NCBI RefSeq assembly: GCF_023721795.1
Contig: NZ_JAMQYE010000001.1
Span: forward strand, 1,798,001-1,862,000
From: Zeimonas sediminis
GTDB lineage: Bacteria; Pseudomonadota; Gammaproteobacteria; Burkholderiales; Burkholderiaceae_E
Length of the DNA stretch: 64,000 nt
Direction of reading: 5' to 3'
Of this stretch, positions 15,855 to 26,044 are shown in pieces; the stretch's first letter is position 1, and every line of letters starts with the position of its first letter. Position numbers and translations under genes: made by a program. Below the pieces are notes generated by a model. The model saw only the letters and a list, made by a program, of their open reading frames with translations, searched no databases and was not told the origin of the DNA.

Positions 15855-16502
15855 TCAGTCGGCGCGGGCTCCGGCGCCGCCCGGCCCGGCGCCGGCCGCA
15901 CCGCCTTGTTCCTGCACCGGAAGGCCGAGCAGGCCCTGTCGCAGGCCGGCGTCGATCGGCTGCTCGCCGACGAAGGCGCGCAGCAGCGCGTCGCGGAACA
16001 GCAGGCCGGCGATCGGCTCGCCGACCGCCATGCCGTTGAAGGACACCCGCGTGCTGCCGCCGGCCAGGTCCAGGACCAGCGTGTCGCCCTTCTGCGTGGG
16101 GCCGATCGCCCGAAGCGCGGCGACGAAGGCCTGGATCTGGGCGTCGATCGAAGCGAGCAGGATCGGATCGTGGTTCGCGCGCAGCGCGTCGAGGATTCCG
16201 CGCGCGATCCGGTCGATCGACACGTCGGCCAGCAGCGTGATCGCCAGCCGCCTGGGCCCGGGGTCGGCGATCAGCGCCTGCGCGCTTCGCATCGGCGACG
16301 GCGCGTAGAGCGCCGCGACCCAGGTCTTCACGATGTAGACCTCGCGCAGCCCGAGCCCGTTGAGCGCGAGCGGCACGCCACCGACCTCGACCCTGTCGTC
16401 GAAGCCGACGCCCTCGATCTCGGCGGCGAATCCGCGCGCGGGCGCGGCCGCCCAAAGCGACAGGCAGGTCGCGACCGCGAGGGCGATGAATCCGACTCTC
16501 AT
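15855..16502 (-). CDS. Chalcone isomerase-like domain protein, secreted
   Basis: A 215-residue protein with a signal peptide (about 1-27, cut near GFAAE) followed by a chalcone isomerase-like fold, as in bacterial proteins of unknown function. Recognisable stretches are VGGVPLALNGLGLREVYIVKTWVAALYAP, ADVSIDRIARGILDALRANHD and VSFNGMAVGEPIAG. True chalcone isomerase activity is not expected in bacteria of this type. The last 25 residues are Gly/Ala-rich. The ATG at 16502 is the only one followed by a signal sequence. Confidence 0.8.
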   Translation of the reverse strand: MRVGFIALAVATCLSLWAAAPARGFAAEIEGVGFDDRVEVGGVPLALNGLGLREVYIVKTWVAALYAPSPMRSAQALIADPGPRRLAITLLADVSIDRIARGILDALRANHDPILLASIDAQIQAFVAALRAIGPTQKGDTLVLDLAGGSTRVSFNGMAVGEPIAGLLFRDALLRAFVGEQPIDAGLRQGLLGLPVQEQGGAAGAGPGGAGARAD

Positions 16503-16512
16503 CCAGAAGACT

Positions 16513-16556
16513 CCGTTCCCGGACCGGGTCGATGCCGTTCCCGGACCGGGTCGAAG
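16513..16556. repeat. Two-unit 22-base tandem repeat in a divergent promoter region
   Basis: CCGTTCCCGGACCGGGTCGA occurs at 16513-16532 and 16535-16554 without mismatch, a 22-base period. Each copy contains the near-palindrome CCCGG-A-CCGGG. It lies between the divergent starts of the chalcone isomerase-like gene (16502) and the AEC transporter gene (16594). The unit loosely resembles the 22-base unit at 2795 (CCGTTYCC, CGG, CGA). Confidence 0.85.
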
Positions 16557-16593
16557 GATACACGCGCCGCCAGCCGCTACACTCTGCCCGCCG

Positions 16594-17511
16594 ATGAACA
16601 CGATCACCCTTCTCTTCCCCGACCTCGCGCTGATCGCGATCGGGCAACTGCTGTTCCGCGCAGGCATCTGGGGCCGGGGCTTCTGGCAGGAGCTCGAGAA
16701 GATGATCTATTTCCTGCTGTTCCCGGCGCTGCTGTTCAACACGATCCTGCGGACCAACCTGGGGTCGGCCGGCGCGCTGCCGGCGCTTTCGGTGGTGATG
16801 GGCGCGATCGCGGTCGGGATCTTCCTCGGCTTCCTGGCGAGGCCGGTGCTGAGGCCGGTTCCGGTGCAGTTCGCGTCCGGCGTGCAGTGCGCGTTCCGGT
16901 TCAACTCCTACATCCTGCTCGCGCTGTCGCAGCGCTTCGCCGGCGAGCCCGGCCTGGCGCTGGCGGCGATCATCATGGGCGCCGCGGTGCCGATCCTGAA
17001 CGTGGCCGCGGTATGGCCGCTCGCGCGCAACGTGGGCAGCGGGCTGGCGCGCGAGCTGGCGCGCAACCCGCTGATCCTCGCGACGATCGCGGGGCTGGCC
17101 GGCAACCTGGCAGGCCTGTCGCTGCCCGAGCCGATCTCGGCCACGATCGGCCGGCTCGGCAGCGCGTCGCTCGCGCTGGGGCTGCTGGCCGCGGGCGCGG
17201 GCCTGCGGCTGGAGCGATCGCCGAGCTCGGATGCGGCCTCGCGCGCGAGCGCGATCAAGCTCGCGGCATGGTTCACCACGGTCAAGCTGGTCGCGATGCC
17301 GGCGACCGCGTTGGCGCTGTCGACCGCGTTCGGGCTCCCTCCGCTCGCCCAGCAGATCGCGGTGATGTACTCGACGATGCCGACCGCCCCGGCCGCCTAC
17401 ATCCTGGCGAGCCGCATGGGCGGCGACGGGCCCTTCGTGGCAATGCTGGTCACCGTGTCGATGCTGGCCTCGCTGGTCGCGATGCCGTTCTGGACCGGGC
17501 TGGTTCGCTGA
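16594..17511 (+). CDS. AEC family transporter (auxin efflux carrier superfamily)
   Basis: A 305-residue membrane protein with about ten predicted transmembrane segments in two inverted halves of five, the AEC/BART topology. The GVQCAFRFNSYILLA region and the C-terminal MYSTMPTAPAAYILA match family patterns around the crossover helices. Bacterial members export or import dicarboxylates such as malate or malonate; the ligand here is unknown. The 3' end overlaps the convergent queG gene by 62 bases. Confidence 0.85.
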   Translation: MNTITLLFPDLALIAIGQLLFRAGIWGRGFWQELEKMIYFLLFPALLFNTILRTNLGSAGALPALSVVMGAIAVGIFLGFLARPVLRPVPVQFASGVQCAFRFNSYILLALSQRFAGEPGLALAAIIMGAAVPILNVAAVWPLARNVGSGLARELARNPLILATIAGLAGNLAGLSLPEPISATIGRLGSASLALGLLAAGAGLRLERSPSSDAASRASAIKLAAWFTTVKLVAMPATALALSTAFGLPPLAQQIAVMYSTMPTAPAAYILASRMGGDGPFVAMLVTVSMLASLVAMPFWTGLVR

Positions 17512-18574
17512 GCTGGGCCAGCGCCCAGCCGACGTGCTCGCGCACCAGCGCCGAAGGGTCGTCGACGCGCGACAGCAGCGCCTGCCGCGCCGCATCGATC
17601 GCGGCCTCGTCGCCGCTCGCGTTGCCCAGCGCCACCGCGAGGTTGCGCAGCCAGCGCTCGTGGCCGATGCGCCGGATCGGCGAGCCGGCCAGCCTCGCGT
17701 CGAAGTCGCCGGCGCTCCACGCGAACAGCTCGGCCAGGCTCGCCGCGTCCAGCCCGTTGCGAGGCGCGAAGTCGGGCAGCGTTGCGGGACGGGCGAAACG
17801 GTTCCACGGACAGGCGAGCTGGCAGTCGTCACAGCCGTAGATCCGGTTGCCGATCGGCGCGCGCAGCGGCTCGGGAATTGCCCCCTTCAGCTCGATCGTC
17901 AGGTAGGAGATGCAGCGCCGCGCATCGAGCCGGTACGGGGCGACGATCGCGCCGGTCGGGCAGGCCTCGATGCAGCGCTCGCAGCTGCCGCAGTGATCGG
18001 CCTGCGGGTCGTCGGCCGGCAGGGCCAGGTCGGTGTACAGCGTGCCGATGAAGAAGGTCGAGCCGCGCTTCGGATGGATCAGCAGCGTGTGCTTGCCGCG
18101 CCAGCCCAGTCCGGCCCGGCGCGCCAACTCGACCTCCATGACCGGCGCCGAGTCGCAGAACACCCGGTGGCCGAAGGGGCCGACCGCGGCGGCGATGCGC
18201 TCGGCGAGCTTCTGCAGCCGGGATCGCACGACCTTGTGATAGTCGCGGCCCAGCGCGTAGCGCGACACGCAGGCGCGCTCGGGCGAGGCGAGCGTGCGCC
18301 ACGCGCGCTCGATCCAGTCGGGGTCGTCGGGCGCGTAGTCGAGCGTGACCATGATCGCGCTGACCGTGCCGGGCACCAGTTCGGCCGGTCGCGCCCGGGC
18401 CATGCCGTGGCGGGCCATATAATCCATCTCGCCGTGCCAGCCGGCCGAGAGCCAGGCCTGCAGCCCGCCTTCGACCGACGACAGGTCGACGCCGGCCACG
18501 CCGAGCGACGCGAAGCCCAGCTCGGCGGCCCACTGCCGCAGCGTTGCGGTTTCCAGATCCGGCGTCGACGACAT
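17450..18574 (-). CDS. queG: Epoxyqueuosine reductase QueG
   Basis: A 374-residue cobalamin and iron-sulfur enzyme catalysing the last step of queuosine synthesis in tRNA, the reduction of epoxyqueuosine. The catalytic Asp is D141 (CDSAPVMEVELA). Two 4Fe-4S clusters are set by C195, C198, C201, C205 and by C221/C248, C251, C255 (CGSCERCIEACP and CDDCQLACPWN). HEAT-like repeats form the C-terminus. It is divergent from tsaE across 27 bases, a gene order common in betaproteobacteria. TAGAAT (18589-18584) 9 bases before the ATG suggests a very short leader. Confidence 0.95.
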   Translation of the reverse strand: MSSTPDLETATLRQWAAELGFASLGVAGVDLSSVEGGLQAWLSAGWHGEMDYMARHGMARARPAELVPGTVSAIMVTLDYAPDDPDWIERAWRTLASPERACVSRYALGRDYHKVVRSRLQKLAERIAAAVGPFGHRVFCDSAPVMEVELARRAGLGWRGKHTLLIHPKRGSTFFIGTLYTDLALPADDPQADHCGSCERCIEACPTGAIVAPYRLDARRCISYLTIELKGAIPEPLRAPIGNRIYGCDDCQLACPWNRFARPATLPDFAPRNGLDAASLAELFAWSAGDFDARLAGSPIRRIGHERWLRNLAVALGNASGDEAAIDAARQALLSRVDDPSALVREHVGWALAQLSEPARSRTASRPARPASTR

Positions 18575-18601
18575 GACCCGAACATTCTACGGGGCGCACC
18601 G

Positions 18602-19144
18602 ATGCCCGCCGAAGCCATCCCAGACCCCGAATCCCTGAGCCTGAAACTGGCCGACGAGGCCGCCACCGCGAGGCTGGCCCAGGCGATCGCCGGCGCGCTG
18701 CGTGCCGGCACCACGATCCACCTGTCGGGCGACCTGGGCAGCGGCAAGACCGCGTTCACCCGCGCGCTGCTGAGGTTCCTCGGCCACACCGGCCGCGCGA
18801 AAAGTCCCACCTTTTCGCTGCTCGAACCTTATAATCTATCGAGCTTCGACCTCTATCATTTTGATTTTTATAGGCTCTCTTCCGAACGGGCTTGGCTGGA
18901 TGCAGGCTTCGACGAATATCTCGACGGGCGTGGCGTGGTCGTCATCGAATGGCCAGAGATGGCCGGCGACACGCTGCCCGCGCCCGACCTGCTGCTGCGG
19001 ATCCGCTGCGATCCGACGGCGGGGGCCGACGCGCGCCTCGTCGAGGCGGTGGGACGCGGGCCGAGGGGTCGCGAATGCCTGAACGCGATTCGCGCCGCCG
19101 GCTTCTGCGGGCCGGATTCAGGGCTGGCAGCGGCGCCGCGCTGA
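18602..19144 (+). CDS. tsaE: tRNA threonylcarbamoyladenosine biosynthesis ATPase TsaE
   Basis: A 180-residue P-loop ATPase of the TsaB-TsaD-TsaE complex that makes t6A37 in ANN-decoding tRNAs. The Walker A motif GDLGSGKT is at 43-50, SPTF at 68-71, LYHFDFYRL around 84-92 and IEWPEM at 115-120. Codons 75-93 are strikingly AT-rich (TAT, AAT, TTT, CTA, AGG) against the GC-rich background. The last 23 codons overlap the start of the amidase gene in another frame by 70 bases, so the C-terminal tail is probably dispensable. Confidence 0.93.
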   Translation: MPAEAIPDPESLSLKLADEAATARLAQAIAGALRAGTTIHLSGDLGSGKTAFTRALLRFLGHTGRAKSPTFSLLEPYNLSSFDLYHFDFYRLSSERAWLDAGFDEYLDGRGVVVIEWPEMAGDTLPAPDLLLRIRCDPTAGADARLVEAVGRGPRGRECLNAIRAAGFCGPDSGLAAAPR

Positions 19145-20529
19145 GCCGCGCGGTGGCGGCCGCGCTGGCCGCGCTGGGCGCGCCGGCCGCGCGCGCCACG
19201 ACGATCGTCGCGGTCAGGGTATGGCCGGCGCGCGACTACACCCGCGTCACGCTGGAGCTCGACGCGCCGCTTAGATCGACGCACCTGCTGCTGTCGGATC
19301 CGCCGCGGCTGGTCGTCGACCTGGAAGGCCTGGAGATCGACCTCGCGCTGCGCGAACTGATCGCGAAGGTGCAGCCCGACGATCCGTACATCGCGCAGGT
19401 GCGGATCGGCCAGAATCGGCCGCGGGTCGCGCGCGTCGTCTTCGACCTGAAGTCCGAGGTCGATCCGCAGCTGTTCACGCTGCCGCCGATCGGCGAATAC
19501 CGGCATCGGCTGGTGCTGGACCTCTACCCGGCGGTTCCCCACGACCCGCTCGCGGCGCTGCTCGAGCAGATGAGGCCGCCCGGCGGCCCGGCCATGCCGG
19601 CGCCCGCCGCGCGGGATCCGCTCGCCGCGCTGCTCGGCGGGCACTTGCCGGGCAAGTCGGCCGTGGACGAAGTCCCGCGGGTGCCGGCGCCCGCGCCCGG
19701 AGCCGAGGCTCCGGCGCCCTCGGGCGAGGCCGGCGCCGCCGCGTCGCGGCACGGACCGGCTAAGTCGCGCGCGCCCGGGCGCTCGGGCGGGCAGGCAGCG
19801 CCGGCGGCCGGCGAGCCGCGGCGGCTGGTCACGATCGCGATCGACGCCGGCCACGGCGGCGAGGACCCCGGCGCGATCGGGCGCGCCGGCACCCGCGAAA
19901 AGGACGTCGTGCTGAGGATCGCGCAGCTGCTGCGCGAGCGGATACAGGCCGACCCCGAGATGCGGCCCTACATGACCCGCGACGGCGACTACTTCGTTCC
20001 GCTGGCCACGCGGGTCGCCAAGGCGCGGCGCGTGCAGGCCGACCTGCTCGTGTCGATCCACGCCGACGCGTTCGTGAGGCCCACCGCGCGCGGCGCGTCG
20101 GTCTACGTGCTGTCCGAGCGCGGCGCCACCAGCTCGGCGGCGAGTTGGCTGGCCAGCCGCGAGAACGCGTCCGACCTGATCGGCGGCGTGAACCTGAACG
20201 CCCGCAACGCGGAGGTCAGGCAAGTGCTGCTCGACCTGTCCACGAGCGCCCAGATCCAGGCTTCCAGCCTGATCGGCCAGCGGGTGCTGGGCGAACTCGG
20301 CGAGGTCGGCCAGCTGCACAAGCCGCGAATCGAGCAGGCGGGCTTCGCGGTGCTTAAGGCCCCGGACATTCCGTCGATCCTGGTCGAGACCGCCTTCATC
20401 AGCAACCCGCACGAAGAGCGCAGGCTGCGGGACCGCCGCTACCAGGCGCAGATCGCCGACGCGATCTACCGCGGGATCAAGGCCTGGATACGCAGCCATC
20501 CGCCGGCCTCGCGCGGCCGGCTGGTCTGA
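19075..20529 (+). CDS. amiC: N-acetylmuramoyl-L-alanine amidase (AmiC-type, Tat-exported)
   Basis: A 484-residue cell wall amidase that cleaves the septal peptidoglycan stem peptide during daughter cell separation. The start carries a twin-arginine type signal (SRRRLLRAG, then an Ala-rich stretch ending ARA). An AMIN domain follows at about 42-150, then an Ala/Pro-rich linker (about 155-250) and an Amidase_3 domain (about 252-475). Zinc and catalytic residues fit H260 (DAGHGGEDPG), E275, H329 (SIHADAF) and E438 (VETAFISN). The start at 19075 overlaps tsaE by 70 bases; any later start would lose the signal. tsaE and amiC are neighbours in many proteobacteria. Confidence 0.92.
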   Translation: MPERDSRRRLLRAGFRAGSGAALSRAVAAALAALGAPAARATTIVAVRVWPARDYTRVTLELDAPLRSTHLLLSDPPRLVVDLEGLEIDLALRELIAKVQPDDPYIAQVRIGQNRPRVARVVFDLKSEVDPQLFTLPPIGEYRHRLVLDLYPAVPHDPLAALLEQMRPPGGPAMPAPAARDPLAALLGGHLPGKSAVDEVPRVPAPAPGAEAPAPSGEAGAAASRHGPAKSRAPGRSGGQAAPAAGEPRRLVTIAIDAGHGGEDPGAIGRAGTREKDVVLRIAQLLRERIQADPEMRPYMTRDGDYFVPLATRVAKARRVQADLLVSIHADAFVRPTARGASVYVLSERGATSSAASWLASRENASDLIGGVNLNARNAEVRQVLLDLSTSAQIQASSLIGQRVLGELGEVGQLHKPRIEQAGFAVLKAPDIPSILVETAFISNPHEERRLRDRRYQAQIADAIYRGIKAWIRSHPPASRGRLV

Positions 20530-20573
20530 ACGAAACGCCCCGGCAGCGGCCCCGGGCGGGTCCGACAAAGGGC

Positions 20574-21254
20574 TCAGGCGGCCTCGACGGGCTGCTCCAG
20601 CCGGTAGCCGACGCCTCGCACCGTGCTGATCCGCGCGCCGGTTCCGGCGAGCTTGCCGCGCAGCCGCGACACGTAGACCTCGATCGCATTGGGCGCGAGC
20701 CGCTCGTCCCAGCCGGCGATCGCCCGCAGCAGCCTGTCCTTGGTGACCGCCGCACCCGCGTGCAACACGAGGAACTCCAGGATCGACCACTCGCGCGGAG
20801 TGAGGTCGATCGGCACTGAGCCGTGCCTGACCTCGCGCCGCCGGCTGTCGACGACCAGTTCGCCGCACACGACGACGTCCGAGCGCAGCACGCCCCCCTG
20901 CCGGCGCAGCAGGGCCTGGCAGCGCGCGACCAGCTCGCGCGGATCGACCGGGCGCACCAGGTGGTCGTCGGCGCCGGCCTCGATCGCGGCGAGCCGCGTG
21001 TCGACCGCGTCGAGCGCGCTGACCGTGACCACGCCGAGGCGCACCCGCCGCTCGCGCAGGCTGCGCAGCCAGGCGATCTCGTCGTCCGCCGACCCGACCA
21101 GGTCGACGACGATCGCGTCGAAGTGCCCACCGCGCAGCGCCTCGTCGGCCGCCGCGGTCGACGCGGCCGCCTCGACCTGATGGCCGGCCATCCGCAGGGG
21201 TTCGGCGAGCGGACCGAGGCCCGACTCGTCGCGGCTGATCGCGAGTATCTTCAT
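20574..21254 (-). CDS. OmpR-family winged-helix response regulator, atypical receiver
   Basis: A 226-residue protein with a receiver domain (1-118) and an OmpR-type DNA-binding domain (about 128-222; TPREWSILEFLVLHAG, EVYVSRLRGKL, VRGVGYRLE). In the receiver, D9-E10 and the phosphorylatable D51 are present and S79 takes the Thr/Ser switch position. The otherwise invariant Lys is Arg (R101 in LVRPVDP), and the D51 loop DLVGSADD lacks the usual MPG. Phospho-signalling may be altered. No sensor kinase gene is next to it. The ATG at 21254 begins the first receiver strand. It is divergent from mutL; target genes unknown. Confidence 0.85.
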   Translation of the reverse strand: MKILAISRDESGLGPLAEPLRMAGHQVEAAASTAAADEALRGGHFDAIVVDLVGSADDEIAWLRSLRERRVRLGVVTVSALDAVDTRLAAIEAGADDHLVRPVDPRELVARCQALLRRQGGVLRSDVVVCGELVVDSRRREVRHGSVPIDLTPREWSILEFLVLHAGAAVTKDRLLRAIAGWDERLAPNAIEVYVSRLRGKLAGTGARISTVRGVGYRLEQPVEAA

Positions 21255-21445
21255 CTGCGACTCCGGCCGTTTGCGGCCGGCCGACTGTGGAGCGCCGCGC
21301 CGCACGCCCCGGGTTGACCAGACTACGAGGCCGATGCTACGCGGGGCCGCGGCGGCGATCGCTGACATCGGTCAAGTGCATGCACGGATGCGGCGGCCGC
21401 CGCGTGCGGATGCGGCACCCACCGAGCGCGGATGCGTCGCCTACC

Positions 21446-21451
21446 TATAAT
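21446..21451 (+). promoter_or_regulatory. Putative -10 element of mutL, near-leaderless
   Basis: A perfect TATAAT only 6 bases before the mutL ATG. Initiation about 7 bases downstream would fall on or next to the start codon. No good -35 is visible. Confidence 0.4.
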
Positions 21452-21457
21452 CGCGCC

Positions 21458-23395
21458 ATGAATTCCCCGCTGCCGCGGCGCCCGATCGCGCCGCTTCCCG
21501 ACCGCCTGATCAGCCAGATTGCCGCCGGCGAGGTCGTCGAGCGGCCGGCCTCGGTCGTCAAGGAACTGCTGGAGAACGCGATCGACGCCGGCGCGACGCG
21601 GATCTCTTTGCGGATCGAGGAGGGCGGCGTTCGCCGCATCGTGGTCTCCGACGACGGCGCTGGCATCCCCGAGACCGAGCTGCCGCTGGCCCCGCGGCGG
21701 CACGCGACCAGCAAGATCGCTTCGCTCGAGGAGCTCGAGCGGGTGGCCACGCTGGGCTTTCGCGGCGAGGCGCTCGCCTCGATCGCCTCGGTGGCCCGGC
21801 TGGTGATCACGAGCCGGACCGCCGAGGCCGGACATGCCAGCCGCCTCGACGCCGACAGCGGGAAGATCGAGCCGGCCGCCGGCACTCGCGGCACCACGAT
21901 CGAGGTGCTCGACCTGTACGCGGCCACGCCGGCCCGGCGCAAGTTCCTCAAGACGCCCGCCACCGAAGCGGCGCACTGCCTGGAGGCGCTGCGCCGGGTC
22001 GCGCTGGCGCACCCGGACATCGCCTTCGAAGCGATCAACGACGGCCGCGCCGCCGACCCGATGCCCGCCACCGGCTGGCGCGAGCGCGCGCTGGCGGGGC
22101 TTGGCGACGAGTACCGGAGCGCCCACCGGGTCGTCGACGCCGAGGCCGGGGGGTTGCGACTGCAGGGGGTGCTGGGCGCGCCCACGCTGAACCGGGCCCG
22201 CGCGGACCGCCAGTTCCTCTACGTCAACGGCCGCTTCGTGCGCGACCGCCTGCTCGGCTACGCGGCCAGGCAGGCCTACGCCGACATGATGCACGGCGAC
22301 CGGCACGCGGCCTGGGTGCTCTACCTGTGGCTTGACCCGTCGCTGGTCGACGCGAACGTGCACCCGGCCAAGACCGAGGTGCGCTTTCGCGACGCGTCGG
22401 CCGTGCGCTCCTTCGTGTTCCACGCGGTCCAGGACGCGCTGCGCGAGGCGCACCGCGCGACCGGGGCCGAGGCCGAGCCTGGGGAGCGCGCCGGGGGCAG
22501 CTGGCCGGCCCCGGCCCCCGCCGCGGCCGCAGCGCCGGGCTTCGAGGCCTTCCGGTTCGCCGCGCGGGGCGGCGCGATCGGCTCCCGGCTCACCGCCGCC
22601 GACGTGAGCCGCAGCCTCGCCTTCCACGCGCCCGGGCCCGGCGGCGGTTTCCTGGACATGCTGGCCCGCGACGGCGCGGCGCCCGGGGCCGGCCCGTCCC
22701 CGTCGACCGGCACGGACCGGCTCGCCGGCCGCGACGCCGCTCTGCCGAGCGCGCACGACGAAGCACGGGCGGCCGCCATGCCCGACGACGCGCAAGGGGG
22801 GCCCGCCGGCATCCCGCCGCTCGGCTACGCGATCGCGCAGCTGCACGGCCTGTACGTGCTCGCCCAGAACGCAGCCGGCCTGGTCGTCGTCGACATGCAC
22901 GCCGCGCACGAGCGGATCGTCTACGAGCGCCTGAAGTCGGCCGTCTCCGAAACGGGCCTGTCGCAGCAGCCGCTGCTGATCCCGGCCACCTTTCGTGCCG
23001 ATCCGCTCGACGTGCGGGCGGTCGAGGACGAGCAGGACGCGATCGCCCGGCTCGGGCTGGAGATCACCGCGATGGGTCCCGACGTGCTGGCGGTGCGCGC
23101 GGTGCCGGCCGAGCTGGCCCGCGGCGACGTGGTCGGCCTGGCGCGATCGGTGATCGCCGAACTGCGCGAGTACGGCGCCTCGGCGGCACTGGCCGCGCGC
23201 CGCGACCAGTTGCTCGCCACGATGGCCTGCCACGCCGCGGTGCGCGCGAACCGGCGGCTGGGCCTCGACGAGATGAACGCGCTGCTGCGCGACATCGAGC
23301 GCACGCCGGCCGCCGACCAGTGCAACCACGGCCGGCCGACCTGGGTGCAGGTCGGCATCGACGAGCTCGACCGCCTGTTCCTGCGCGGCCGATGA
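21458..23395 (+). CDS. mutL: DNA mismatch repair protein MutL
   Basis: A 645-residue GHKL ATPase that couples MutS mismatch recognition to downstream repair. The N-terminal ATPase motifs are intact: [20 protein letters not shown] (catalytic E36), DAGATRI, DDGAGI (65-70) and [10 protein letters not shown] (100-109). A low-complexity Pro/Ala/Gly linker (about 335-445) joins the C-terminal dimerisation domain (about 450-645), which ends CNHGRPTW. The endonuclease motif DQHAxxER is not intact ([14 protein letters not shown] is present instead). The stop overlaps the miaA start (ATGA), the usual mutL-miaA arrangement. Confidence 0.96.
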   Translation: MNSPLPRRPIAPLPDRLISQIAAGEVVERPASVVKELLENAIDAGATRISLRIEEGGVRRIVVSDDGAGIPETELPLAPRRHATSKIASLEELERVATLGFRGEALASIASVARLVITSRTAEAGHASRLDADSGKIEPAAGTRGTTIEVLDLYAATPARRKFLKTPATEAAHCLEALRRVALAHPDIAFEAINDGRAADPMPATGWRERALAGLGDEYRSAHRVVDAEAGGLRLQGVLGAPTLNRARADRQFLYVNGRFVRDRLLGYAARQAYADMMHGDRHAAWVLYLWLDPSLVDANVHPAKTEVRFRDASAVRSFVFHAVQDALREAHRATGAEAEPGERAGGSWPAPAPAAAAAPGFEAFRFAARGGAIGSRLTAADVSRSLAFHAPGPGGGFLDMLARDGAAPGAGPSPSTGTDRLAGRDAALPSAHDEARAAAMPDDAQGGPAGIPPLGYAIAQLHGLYVLAQNAAGLVVVDMHAAHERIVYERLKSAVSETGLSQQPLLIPATFRADPLDVRAVEDEQDAIARLGLEITAMGPDVLAVRAVPAELARGDVVGLARSVIAELREYGASAALAARRDQLLATMACHAAVRANRRLGLDEMNALLRDIERTPAADQCNHGRPTWVQVGIDELDRLFLRGR

Positions 23396-24348
23396 CCGCC
23401 GGCGACGCCCCGGTGGTGATGCTGCTCGGGCCGACCGCCTCGGGCAAGACGGCGGCCGCGCTGGAGATCGCCTCGCGGCTGCCGGTCGAGATCGTGTCGG
23501 TCGACTCGGCGCTGGTCTACCGCGGCATGGACATCGGCACCGCCAAGCCGAGCGCCGAGGAAAGGCGCCGGGTGCCGCACCACCTGATCGACCTGATCGA
23601 GCCCACCGAGAGCTACTCGGCGGCGCGCTTCGTGGCCGACGCCCGGGCCGCGATCGCGGCGATCCGCGACCGCGGCCGGCTGCCGCTGCTGGTCGGCGGC
23701 ACGATGCTCTACGCGAAGGCCTTCGCCGAGGGCCTGCACGCGCTGCCGCAGGGCGACCCCGCCCTGCGCGACCGGATCGAGGACGAGGCCCGCGCGCTCG
23801 GCTGGCCGGCGCTGCACGCGCGACTCGCGGCGATCGACCCGCGCACCGCCTCGCGGCTCGCGCCGAACGACGCGCAGCGGATCCAGCGCGCGCTCGAGAT
23901 CGCCGAGCTGACCGGCGTGCCGATGTCGGAGTGGCTCGAGCGACAGCGCCCGGCCGAGGGCCCCGGGCAGGCGATCGCGACGATCGCGCTGGAGCCCTCT
24001 TCGCGCGCGGCGCTGCACGAGCGCATCGCGCAGCGCTTCGAGGCGATGATCGCCGCCGGCTTCGTCGACGAGGTTCGACGGCTGCGGGCGCGCGGCGACC
24101 TGCACGCGGGGCTGCCGTCGATGCGCTGCGTCGGCTACCGGCAGCTGTGGCAGTGGTGCGATGCCGGCGAGCCGGGCGGCGAAGCCTGGCGCCAGACTGT
24201 GGCCGCCGGCATCGCCGCGACGCGCCAGCTCGCCAAGCGCCAGCTGACCTGGCTGCGCGCGATGCCCGGCCGCACGACGGTCGACTGCCTGGCCGCGAAT
24301 GCCGCCGCGCAGGCGCTGGAAGCGATGCGCCGCGCGGTCGGCGCCTGA
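23392..24348 (+). CDS. miaA: tRNA dimethylallyltransferase MiaA
   Basis: A 318-residue enzyme that adds a dimethylallyl group to A37 of tRNAs reading UNN codons. Motifs are the P-loop GPTASGKT at 13-20, [18 protein letters not shown] just after, [11 protein letters not shown] in the middle and [12 protein letters not shown] plus [12 protein letters not shown] toward the end. The length is normal. The ATG at 23392 overlaps the mutL stop by 4 bases, so the two are translationally coupled. Confidence 0.96.
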   Translation: MTAGDAPVVMLLGPTASGKTAAALEIASRLPVEIVSVDSALVYRGMDIGTAKPSAEERRRVPHHLIDLIEPTESYSAARFVADARAAIAAIRDRGRLPLLVGGTMLYAKAFAEGLHALPQGDPALRDRIEDEARALGWPALHARLAAIDPRTASRLAPNDAQRIQRALEIAELTGVPMSEWLERQRPAEGPGQAIATIALEPSSRAALHERIAQRFEAMIAAGFVDEVRRLRARGDLHAGLPSMRCVGYRQLWQWCDAGEPGGEAWRQTVAAGIAATRQLAKRQLTWLRAMPGRTTVDCLAANAAAQALEAMRRAVGA

Positions 24349-24462
24349 CCGAGGGGCGCCCCCGGGCCGTTTCGCCGAAGCGCGCCCGGCGCGCCGCGCG
24401 CGAGCCGACGATAATCGCGAAAACGCGTCAGCACACGAGGCACCCGCAAAGGACGGACGGCA

Positions 24463-25448
<986 letters not shown>

Positions 25449-25452
<4 letters not shown>

Positions 25453-26009
25453 GCGGGCCGGTCGACGCGATCGTCGTGATGGGCGTGTCGGGCTGCGGCA
25501 AGTCGACCGTGGGCGGCGCGCTCGCGCAGGCGCTGGGCTGGCGCTTCGCCGACGGCGACGACTTCCACCCGCCGGCCAACGTCGAGAAGATGCGCGCCGG
25601 GATCCCGCTCGACGACGCAGACCGGGCGCCGTGGCTGGCGCGGCTCAACGCGATGATGCGGGAATCGGTGGCCGCCGGCCGGCCGGTGGTGCTCGCCTGC
25701 TCGGCGTTGCGCCAGCGCTATCGCGACACGCTGGCCGCCGGCCTGCCCGGGCTGCGCTTCGTTCACCTGTCGGGCAGCGCCGAGCTGATCGGCGCGCGGC
25801 TGGCCGCGCGCCGGCACCGCTACATGCCGCCGGCGCTGCTGGCGAGCCAGTTCGCGACGCTCGAGCCGCCGCGCGATGCGCTGACGCTCGACGTCGGCGA
25901 GGCGGTGGACGCGCTGGTCGCGGCGATCGTCGCCGGCCTTCGCCCGGAGGCGGGCGCCGGGCCCGCCGGCGCGCCGGGCGCGGGCGAGCGGGCGGCGCCC
26001 CCTCGATAG
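25449..26009 (+). CDS. gntK: Gluconokinase
   Basis: A 186-residue P-loop kinase phosphorylating gluconate to 6-phosphogluconate, the substrate of the preceding gene. Motifs are GVSGCGKST (Walker A, about 12-20), FADGDDFHPPANVEKM (substrate site) and CSALRQRYRD. The start is a GTG that overlaps the gnd stop (GTGA); no ATG fits the conserved N-terminus. The last 20 residues are a Gly/Ala/Pro tail. No gluconate permease lies beside it; the next gene is a BCCT transporter. Confidence 0.93.
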
Positions 26010-26044
26010 CGACTCCGACCGGCACCCGACAAGGAAACGACACG

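Noticed and set aside
18417-18430. ATATAAT inside queG as a promoter
   Set aside because: It encodes conserved queG residues, has no paired -35, and no gene begins nearby in either direction.
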